5,174 bases of DNA from assembly GCA_022798035.1 (NCBI GenBank), contig JAAWLS010000181.1:1-5174 (forward strand). The letters run 5' to 3'. Both the position numbers and the translations under genes were made by a program. The notes beneath the pieces were generated by a model that was not told the origin of the DNA, did not search any database, and worked only from the letters and a program-made list of their open reading frames with translations. This DNA comes from Lachnospiraceae bacterium. GTDB taxonomy: Bacteria > Bacillota > Clostridia > Lachnospirales > Lachnospiraceae. Shown here piece after piece: positions 1-5,174 of this stretch; within the stretch, counting starts at the first letter, position 1, and each line of letters opens with the position of its first letter.

Positions 1-2808
1 GTCAGTCTGATTTCCAATGAAGACGAAAACAAAGTATTCTATATCGGATTTCGGACCCCTTCTCTGGACAGCACCGGGGCAGCCCATATTCTGGAGCATT
101 CCGTGCTGTGTGGTTCTGAGAAATATCCGGTGAAAGACCCCTTTGTGGAGTTGGAGAAAAGTTCTCTGAATACGTTTTTAAACGCAATGACTTATCCCGA
201 CAAAACCATTTATCCTGTGGCAAGCTGCCACGAAAAGGATTTCCAGAATCTGATGGAAGTCTATATGGACGCAGTGTTCTATCCTAATATTTACAAACAG
301 AAGGAAATTTTCTGTCAGGAAGGATGGCACTATGAGATGGAGGATATGGATGCGCCTCTCACTATCAACGGAGTGGTCTACAACGAGATGAAGGGAGCCT
401 TTTCTTCTCCGGACGGCGTGTTGGAGCGGGAGATTTTGAGCAGCCTCTACCCAGACACTTCCTATGTCTACGAGTCCGGAGGCAATCCGGAAGATATCCC
501 AAGTCTGAGCTATGAACAGTTTCAGGCTTTTCACCAGAAATATTATCACCCGGCTAACTCCTATATTTATCTCTATGGAGATATGGACATGGAAGAAAAA
601 TTAAACTGGATGGACAGAGAATATCTCAGCAGGTATGAGGAGATTTCCGTGGACTCCCAGGTGAAGAAGCAGGAGCCTTTTGATGAGATTCGGGAAGTGA
701 CGATTCCATATCCCATTGCAAGCGGAGAGAGCCTTCAGGACAACACTTATTTAAGCTATAATGTAAGCATTGACACAATTTTGAATAAAACATTGTACGT
801 GGCGTTTGATATTCTGGATTACGCGCTGTTAAGCGCGCCGGGAGCTCCATTAAAACAGGCGCTTCTGGATGCAAAAATTGGAAAAGACGTGATTGCATCT
901 TTTGACTGCAACAGCTTGCAGCCAATGTTTACGATTATTGTCAAAAACAGCAATCTTCAGAAAAAAGAAGAATTTCTGGCTGTGATTCGAAATGTGCTGA
1001 GGGAACAGGTGGAGAGTGGGATTAACCGCAAGTCCCTGCTGGCAGGCATCAACAGTTTTGAATTTAAGTACCGGGAAGCTGATTATGGACAATATCCCAA
1101 GGGCCTGATTCTGGGCATCAAAGGTCTGGACAGCTGGCTCTATGATGACAGCCAGCCGTTTCTCCATTTAGAAGAGCTGGAAGTGCTGGAATTTTTGAAG
1201 AGCCAGGTGGAAACAGGATATTTTGAGAAATTAGTACAGGAATATCTCCTGGATAATACCCACGGAGCGGTGGTGATTGCTGAGCCAAAATACGGCCTGA
1301 ATGAAGAACGAGAGCAGGAGCTGGCCAGACAGCTGAAAGAATATCAGGATTCCCTCAGTGAAGAAGAGAAACGGGCCGTGGTAGATTTCACCCATCATCT
1401 GAAACGGTACCAGGAAGAACCTTCTCCTTTGGAGGATTTAGAGAAAATACCTACGCTGTCCAGAAGCGATATTAAAAAGACAGGAGAAAAATTATACATT
1501 CGTGAGCACCAGGCAGGCGACATTCCGATGATTTGTCACGATATTGACACAAACGGAATTGCATACTTCAGTTTGATGTTTGATGTGGGAGAACTGCCCA
1601 GCCAGTGGATGCCTTATCTTGGAATCTTAAAATATGTGCTGGGTTATGTGGACACAAAGTCTCACAGTTTTCAGGAGCTTGCCAATGAGATTAACCTGCA
1701 CACAGGAGGAATTTTCAGTGATATTGGCATTTATCCAAACAAAGAGGAGGACCGGGTTCTGCTGAAATATGAGATAAAGGGAAAGACGCTGTACCAGGAG
1801 ATTCCAAAGACCATGGAAATTATTCGGGAGATTCTTTCCGAGAGTAATTTCCGCCGCCAGGAGCGAATTTATGAAATTCTGGCTCAGCTGAAATCCAGAA
1901 TGCAGATGAGCCTCAGCGCTTCGGGACATCTCAGCGCCTCCATGCGGGCCATGTCTTATTTTTCTGAGAGTGCAAAATACACAGATATGGTGCAGGGCAT
2001 TGAGTTCTATCAGCTGGTGAAAGAGCTGGAAGAAAAATTTGAGGAAAAGAAAGACATGCTCTGTAACAAATTAGAACGGCTGATGGGACAGGTATTCCGA
2101 AAAGACAACCTGATGCTCAGCATAGGGGCAGAACCAGAGGGGATGAAACGGGTGGAACAGGAGATGCCGAAGGTAAGAAATATTCTTTCCGAGTGTGTTC
2201 CAGAGCAAGGGGAACCTCTGCCGCCTCTCGAAAAGAAAAATGAAGGGTTTATGGATGCCTCTCAGGTGCAGTATGTGGCCCGTGCAGGCAATTTTAGGAA
2301 AGCAGGCTATGAATATACGGGAACCATGCGGATTCTGCGTGTGTTGCTGGGCTGTGAGTATCTTTGGATTAACGTCCGGGTAAAGGGAGGCGCTTATGGA
2401 TGCATGAGCGGATTTACCAGAAGAGGAGACGTATATTTTGTGTCTTACCGGGACCCCAATCTGGGCAAAACAAATGAAATCTATGAGCAGATACCGGAGT
2501 ATCTGGAGAATTTCCAGGCAGACGAGAGGGAGATGACGAAATACATTATCGGAACTTTCAGCGGTATAGATGCACCATTAACGCCTTCCGGAAAAGTGAC
2601 GCGCAGCGCAACGGCATATCTGACGGGAATCACAGAGGAAATGCTCCAAAGAGAGCGGGAGGAAATTCTGAACGCGGTGCCGGAGGATATCCGAAAACTT
2701 TCTGATTTTATAAAGGCTGTCCTGGAAGAACATGCAATTTGTGTGGTGGGAAACGAAGGAAAACTGAAAGAGGAAAAAGACCTGTTTTTGGAATTGAAAC
2801 ATCTGTAA
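1..2808 (+). CDS. M16C-family zinc metallopeptidase (presequence protease / insulinase-like), 5' truncated by window edge
   Basis: This is a zinc-dependent peptidase of the M16C (PreP/falcilysin) type. Such enzymes close two halves around a chamber and degrade unfolded peptides; a cytoplasmic peptide-clearing role here is inferred. The frame is open from base 1 and gives 935 residues. Relatives are about 970, so roughly 35-40 N-terminal residues are probably missing; the GTG at 103 is internal. The inverted zinc motif HILEH is at partial residues 29-33 (bases 85-99). The likely third ligand is E129 in NEMKG, about 96 residues later, as expected for the family. A charged helical linker lies around residues 400-470. 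The C-terminal half carries the substrate-clamping Arg and Tyr in NVRVKGGAYG (R793, Y799), spaced as in plant PreP. All key residues are present, so it looks active. The stop overlaps the era ribosome site, suggesting co-translation. No signal peptide can be judged because the start is missing. Confidence 0.93.
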   Translation, partial: VSLISNEDENKVFYIGFRTPSLDSTGAAHILEHSVLCGSEKYPVKDPFVELEKSSLNTFLNAMTYPDKTIYPVASCHEKDFQNLMEVYMDAVFYPNIYKQKEIFCQEGWHYEMEDMDAPLTINGVVYNEMKGAFSSPDGVLEREILSSLYPDTSYVYESGGNPEDIPSLSYEQFQAFHQKYYHPANSYIYLYGDMDMEEKLNWMDREYLSRYEEISVDSQVKKQEPFDEIREVTIPYPIASGESLQDNTYLSYNVSIDTILNKTLYVAFDILDYALLSAPGAPLKQALLDAKIGKDVIASFDCNSLQPMFTIIVKNSNLQKKEEFLAVIRNVLREQVESGINRKSLLAGINSFEFKYREADYGQYPKGLILGIKGLDSWLYDDSQPFLHLEELEVLEFLKSQVETGYFEKLVQEYLLDNTHGAVVIAEPKYGLNEEREQELARQLKEYQDSLSEEEKRAVVDFTHHLKRYQEEPSPLEDLEKIPTLSRSDIKKTGEKLYIREHQAGDIPMICHDIDTNGIAYFSLMFDVGELPSQWMPYLGILKYVLGYVDTKSHSFQELANEINLHTGGIFSDIGIYPNKEEDRVLLKYEIKGKTLYQEIPKTMEIIREILSESNFRRQERIYEILAQLKSRMQMSLSASGHLSASMRAMSYFSESAKYTDMVQGIEFYQLVKELEEKFEEKKDMLCNKLERLMGQVFRKDNLMLSIGAEPEGMKRVEQEMPKVRNILSECVPEQGEPLPPLEKKNEGFMDASQVQYVARAGNFRKAGYEYTGTMRILRVLLGCEYLWINVRVKGGAYGCMSGFTRRGDVYFVSYRDPNLGKTNEIYEQIPEYLENFQADEREMTKYIIGTFSGIDAPLTPSGKVTRSATAYLTGITEEMLQREREEILNAVPEDIRKLSDFIKAVLEEHAICVVGNEGKLKEEKDLFLELKHL

Positions 2809-2813
2809 AGGAG
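2807..2813 (+). promoter_or_regulatory. era ribosome binding site overlapping upstream stop codon
   Basis: AAAGGAG lies five bases before the era ATG and shares its first two bases with the TAA stop of the peptidase gene. A ribosome finishing the peptidase would end on the era ribosome site, so translational coupling is likely. No promoter or terminator fits in this 10-base gap. Confidence 0.8.
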
Positions 2814-2818
2814 AAAAT

Positions 2819-3727
2819 ATGAACCAGGAGATGAAATCGGGATTTGTAACGTTGATTGGGAGACCAAATGTCGGAAAATCCACGTTGATGAATCATTTAA
2901 TCGGACAGAAGATAGCTATTACTTCCAAGAAGCCCCAGACCACCAGAAACCGCATTCAGACCGTCTACACAGAGGAAGGAAGGGGCCAGATTGTGTTTTT
3001 AGATACCCCAGGCATTCACAAAGCCAAAAATAAACTGGGCGAATATATGGTAAATGCCGCAGAAGGGACGCTGCGGGATGTGGATGTGATTCTCTGGCTG
3101 GTGGAGCCGAGCAATTTTATCGGTGCAGGAGAACGGCATATTTTAGAAAAGCTTAGGAAAGTGAATACGCCAGTAATGCTGATTATCAATAAGACAGACA
3201 CGGTGAAGCGGGAAGAAGTCCTTCAGGCTATCGACACCTACCGCAGAGAATATGAGTTTGCGGAGGTGGTGCCTCTGTCTGCCCTGCGGGGAGAGAATAC
3301 AGAGATTTTGGTGGATTTGATTTTTAAATATCTGCCTTACGGCCCTATGTTTTATGATGAGGATACGGTCACAGACCAGCCGGAGCGCCAGATTGTGGCG
3401 GAGATTATCCGTGAGAAATCTCTTCATGCGCTGGAAGAAGAGATTCCTCACGGCATCGCCGTAACCATTGAACAGATGAAGGAGCGGAAAAAAGGCGGAA
3501 TCATTGATATTGAGGCAACCATTATCTGTGAGCGTGATTCCCATAAGGGAATTGTCATTGGGAAGAATGGCAGCATGCTGAAAAAGATAGGCAGCAATGC
3601 CAGATTTGAGATTGAGCGCCTTTTGGAGCATCAGGTCAACTTAAAGCTCTGGGTGAAGGTGAAGAAAGACTGGAGGGACAGTGATTTTCTCCTTAAAAAT
3701 TTCGGATATCGGGGAGAAGAAGAGTAG
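2819..3727 (+). CDS. era: GTPase Era (30S ribosome assembly)
   Basis: Era is a GTPase that binds the 3' end of 16S rRNA and helps mature the 30S subunit, linking ribosome assembly to growth. The 302-residue length is normal. The G domain shows G1 GRPNVGKST (14-22), the G2/switch I region with KPQTTRNR (38-45), G3 DTPGIH (62-67), G4 NKTD (124-127) and G5 SA (154-155). The C-terminal KH RNA-binding domain has the GxxG loop in GIVIGKNG (244-251), followed by the typical LxxWVKVKKDWR ending. The ATG at 2819 has an ideal ribosome site and places G1 at the usual distance from the N-terminus. It follows the M16C peptidase by 10 bases and precedes yqzL and recO, an order shared in part with Bacillus. 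No key residue is missing. Confidence 0.98.
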   Translation: MNQEMKSGFVTLIGRPNVGKSTLMNHLIGQKIAITSKKPQTTRNRIQTVYTEEGRGQIVFLDTPGIHKAKNKLGEYMVNAAEGTLRDVDVILWLVEPSNFIGAGERHILEKLRKVNTPVMLIINKTDTVKREEVLQAIDTYRREYEFAEVVPLSALRGENTEILVDLIFKYLPYGPMFYDEDTVTDQPERQIVAEIIREKSLHALEEEIPHGIAVTIEQMKERKKGGIIDIEATIICERDSHKGIVIGKNGSMLKKIGSNARFEIERLLEHQVNLKLWVKVKKDWRDSDFLLKNFGYRGEEE

Positions 3728-3774
3728 AGTCCAGCCAGAAAATAACGTACATTCCCTGTTGCGTTCCATTTCTG

Positions 3775-3789
3775 CCAGAATTTATCTGG
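3775..3789. repeat. small inverted repeat in the era-yqzL gap
   Basis: CCAGA, five bases (ATTTA), TCTGG form a perfect five-base inverted repeat, extendable to seven pairs with one G-U and one T-A. No T-run follows, so it is not an intrinsic terminator. Its right arm overlaps the TG of the candidate extended -10 element, so it could be an operator or simply chance. Confidence 0.35.
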
Positions 3790-3795
3790 TATAAG
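3787..3795 (+). promoter_or_regulatory. candidate extended -10 promoter for yqzL-recO
   Basis: TGGTATAAG matches the extended -10 pattern TGnTATAAT with one mismatch. No good -35 hexamer sits 16-18 bases upstream (the best-placed bases read CATTTC), so it would rely on the extended element. It lies in the 135-base gap (3728-3862) that separates era from the yqzL-like ORF, the only place before recO where a separate promoter would fit. The rest of that gap shows no gene, RNA or terminator I recognise. Confidence 0.35.
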
Positions 3796-3862
3796 TGCAT
3801 ATGGAAAGGAAACCCTAAAGATAGGACTACAAGTACCAACAAAAGAACAGGGGGAATTCCAG

Positions 3863-4078
3863 ATGATAGAGCAGGAATGGACGAAATTCATAAACACAGG
3901 AAGTATTCAGGATTACTTAAATTACAAGTGTCATCAGGAGGCGGAGGGTATCTGCAGAGATACAGCGGCATTCATGATGAGCGGCAGAGATTGCACAGGC
4001 AGGAGTGTGAGAGAATATGGGACAGACCATAGTGCTGACGGGCATGGTGTTATCGGCGGTCCCGGTGGGAGAATATGA
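3863..4078 (+). CDS. yqzL: YqzL-like small protein between era and recO
   Basis: This small protein has no established function. The N-terminus MIEQEWTKFINTGSIQDYL carries the pattern W6-x2-F9-x2-T12-G13-x4-Y18-L19-x-Y21-K22, which matches my recollection of Bacillus YqzL residue for residue in spacing, and the position between era and recO is also that of yqzL. The ATG at 3863 has AGGGGG eight bases upstream. The frame gives 71 residues, longer than the roughly 45-50 of Bacillus YqzL, and overlaps recO by 62 bases. Residues after about 30 are low in recognisable pattern, rich in Gly, Arg, Asp and Ser. In the -1 frame the same DNA gives a charged tail (GIHDERQRLHRQECERIW) ending at 4032, so either an overlapping natural C-terminus or a frameshift is possible. 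The N-terminal call is firm; the true end is uncertain. Confidence 0.72.
   Translation: MIEQEWTKFINTGSIQDYLNYKCHQEAEGICRDTAAFMMSGRDCTGRSVREYGTDHSADGHGVIGGPGGRI
4001..4005 (+). promoter_or_regulatory. recO ribosome binding site inside the yqzL-like ORF
   Basis: AGGAG is 11 bases before the recO ATG, slightly far but the best purine-rich site available, and it supports the start at 4017 rather than the internal ATG at 4044. It lies wholly within yqzL-like codons, which suggests translational coupling. Confidence 0.55.
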
Positions 4079-4814
4079 CAGGAGAATAACGATTTTGACA
4101 AAAGAAAGGGGCAAGATTTCTGCCTTTGCACGAGGAGCAAGACGTCCGGGCAACCCGCTGATGGCGGCAGGAAGCCCCTTTTCTTTTGGAAAATTTGAGG
4201 CCTATGAGGGGCGCAGTTCTTATACGGTAGTCAAGGCGGAGATTGAGAATTATTTCCGGGAATTGACAGAAGATTTGGAGGGAACCTGCTATGGGTTCTA
4301 TTTTCTGGAAATAGCAGACTACTATGCAAGGGAAAATGCAGACGAAGTACATATGTTGAAACTTTTGTATCAGTCTTTGCGGGCATTGGAAAAGAAGAGC
4401 CTGGACAACCGGCTGATACGGCGGATTTTTGAATTAAAGACGATGGTGATAAACGGAGAATATCCCAATGTGTTTTCCTGCCTGAAATGCGGGAGGGAGG
4501 AAGAGCTGTACTGGTTTCACACAGGAAGCGGAGGAACACTCTGCGAAGAATGCAGAAAACAGACGGTATCTCTTTCCCTGCACCCATCCACTCTTTATGC
4601 GATGCAGTATATTATTACTTCCAGCATAGAGAAATTATACACCTTTGCCGTTTCGGAAGATGTTCTGAAAAATCTGGCGGAAATCATGAATGAATATATG
4701 GCATTTTATATGGAACGAAAGTTCCATTCTCTCCAGATTCTGGAGGAAAATGAAGGATTTGCAGCCCAGAATTTTCTATCTGTTTCCGAAGCGGAAAATC
4801 AACAGTTGCAATAA
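4017..4814 (+). CDS. recO: DNA repair protein RecO
   Basis: RecO is a recombination mediator. With RecR it loads RecA on SSB-coated single-stranded DNA in the RecFOR gap-repair pathway. The 265-residue length is typical. The N-terminal OB fold covers about residues 1-80 and shows the family pattern TGMVLSAVPVGEYDRRITIL followed by KERGKISAFARGARRP. A helical region follows (about 85-150). A zinc-binding module has C155-x2-C158 and C176-x2-C179. A helical C-terminus ends the protein. Starting at ATG 4017 keeps the first beta strand; the ATG at 4044 would delete it. Its start overlaps the yqzL-like ORF. Its stop codon overlaps the -35 box of the next gene's promoter, and no terminator hairpin follows, so read-through into the lipoprotein gene is possible. 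Confidence 0.96.
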   Translation: MGQTIVLTGMVLSAVPVGEYDRRITILTKERGKISAFARGARRPGNPLMAAGSPFSFGKFEAYEGRSSYTVVKAEIENYFRELTEDLEGTCYGFYFLEIADYYARENADEVHMLKLLYQSLRALEKKSLDNRLIRRIFELKTMVINGEYPNVFSCLKCGREEELYWFHTGSGGTLCEECRKQTVSLSLHPSTLYAMQYIITSSIEKLYTFAVSEDVLKNLAEIMNEYMAFYMERKFHSLQILEENEGFAAQNFLSVSEAENQQLQ

Positions 4815-4834
4815 CCGGCGGAAAAGAGTATAAT
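4806..4834 (+). promoter_or_regulatory. sigma-A-type promoter for the lipoprotein gene
   Basis: TTGCAA (4806-4811, four of six consensus bases) and a perfect TATAAT (4829-4834) are separated by exactly 17 bases. The predicted start of transcription is near 4841, leaving a leader of about 30 bases with GAGGAGG at 4860-4866. The -35 box covers the last recO sense codon bases, so the promoter is embedded in the recO 3' end. Confidence 0.8.
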
Positions 4835-4872
4835 ATTTGCGATTCACGTATTAGACTTTGAGGAGGATGAGC

Positions 4873-5174
4873 ATGAGAAAAATGATTTCCGTCGGTCTGG
4901 TGTGTCTGGTGATGGCCGGATTGATAACAGGATGTGGGAAGTCTTTGGAGGCAAATCGTGATACCGTCTACGTACAGAAAAAAGGCACAGTAGTCAGCGC
5001 GGCTATCGCAGATTTAGACAAAGATTACTATGATGAGGAAGAACTGAAGAGCTATATTGATGAGAGAGTGGAGATCCTTATCCGTATTTTAGCCTGGTCT
5101 GTACCTCTTGAAGCAGTCCACGCCTGCATTAACGGCTACTACTATGGACAGAAAAAAGCAGGAGTGCCTGCTCT
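4873..5174 (+). CDS. Putative lipoprotein, 3' end beyond the window and possibly disrupted
   Basis: The first residues, MRKMISVGLVCLVMAGLITGC, are a classic lipoprotein signal peptide: basic n-region, hydrophobic core and lipobox I18-T19-G20-C21. The product should be exported, lipidated on C21 and held on the outer face of the membrane. GAGGAGG lies six bases before the ATG. The next part (about 30-66) is acidic and hydrophilic, with TVYVQKKGTVVS and LDKDYYDEEELKSYIDE. It resembles a lipoprotein of unknown function that I recall after recO in Lachnospiraceae. From about residue 67 (base 5071) the character changes to hydrophobic and aromatic (ILIRILAWS, then HACINGYYYG), unlike the acidic repeat-like continuation I expect. 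The frame stays open to the window edge (100 codons seen). The change may mark an insertion or join, or simply a divergent protein. Function is not assigned. Confidence 0.75.
   Translation, partial: MRKMISVGLVCLVMAGLITGCGKSLEANRDTVYVQKKGTVVSAAIADLDKDYYDEEELKSYIDERVEILIRILAWSVPLEAVHACINGYYYGQKKAGVPA
5152..5172 (-). terminator. Terminator-like hairpin on the minus strand
   Basis: Read on the minus strand, AGCAGG, loop CACT and CCTGCT form a perfect six-base GC-rich stem, followed at once by a run of T (six T counting the last stem base). This is the layout of an intrinsic terminator for a gene entering from the right edge. On the plus strand the hairpin is preceded by the A-run and followed by CTCT, so it would not work well in that direction within what is visible. 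It lies inside the open lipoprotein frame, which is odd for an intact gene. The stem is short. Confidence 0.4.

Noticed and set aside
178..549. Minus-strand open frame of 123 codons, and other antisense frames over the peptidase, era and recO
   Set aside because: They mirror well-supported plus-strand genes, lack ribosome sites and recognisable motifs, and are expected by chance opposite long coding regions.
2195..2383. Plus-strand 62-codon frame inside the peptidase
   Set aside because: It is out of frame within the conserved C-terminal half of the peptidase and has no family pattern.
103..2808. GTG at 103 as the start of the peptidase
   Set aside because: The frame is open back to base 1 and the essential zinc motif HILEH lies at 85-99, upstream of that GTG, so the gene begins before the window.
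3775..3795. Hairpin after era as a transcription terminator
   Set aside because: The stem is only five strong pairs and no T-run follows, so termination is unlikely.
4094..4130. TTGACA inside recO as a promoter -35
   Set aside because: No TATAAT-like hexamer lies 16-18 bases downstream; the second TTGACA near 4263 has only a very weak TGCTAT partner.
4044..4814. Alternative recO start at the ATG at 4044
   Set aside because: It would remove the first beta strand of the OB fold (TIVLTG) that is conserved in RecO, and it has no better ribosome site.
5071..5174. Named insertion sequence or group II intron at the right end
   Set aside because: No terminal inverted repeat, transposase motif or GUGYG intron start can be recognised in the roughly 100 bases visible, so only a possible junction is reported.

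Overview
The window reads as ordinary chromosomal housekeeping DNA from a Gram-positive anaerobe of class Clostridia, most likely a Lachnospiraceae relative. The evidence is moderate GC, strong AGGAG-type ribosome sites, a sigma-A-type promoter, a lipobox signal peptide, and the gene order M16C protease - era - yqzL-like - recO - lipoprotein. Era-yqzL-recO is the arrangement known from Bacillus subtilis. The M16C and lipoprotein neighbours are what I recall from Lachnospiraceae, so the family-level call is inference. All genes are on the plus strand.

Layout. Positions 1-2808 hold a large zinc metallopeptidase of the M16C (presequence protease/insulinase) family that lacks only its extreme N-terminus. 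Its stop codon overlaps the ribosome site of era (2819-3727), a complete 30S-assembly GTPase with G domain and KH domain. A 135-base gap follows, with a candidate extended -10 promoter and a small inverted repeat. Next comes a small YqzL-like ORF (from 3863), which overlaps the start of recO (4017-4814), the recombination-mediator protein with OB fold and a four-cysteine zinc site. A good promoter whose -35 box overlaps the recO stop drives a lipoprotein gene (4873 onward) that runs off the right edge.

How they fit together. The first four genes look like one co-directional transcription unit coupling protein turnover, ribosome maturation and DNA repair, with a possible internal promoter before yqzL-recO. 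The lipoprotein has its own promoter. I see no CRISPR array, RNA gene, phage or complete insertion sequence, and no convincing new multi-gene system.

The most notable signals are not genes. The tetranucleotide GATC is absent by eye from the first 5072 bases (about 20 expected by chance). The only copy, at 5073-5076, sits where the lipoprotein stops looking like a lipoprotein. A minus-strand terminator-like hairpin lies just beyond it. Together these raise the possibility of a junction with foreign DNA, or a chimeric join, near 5071.
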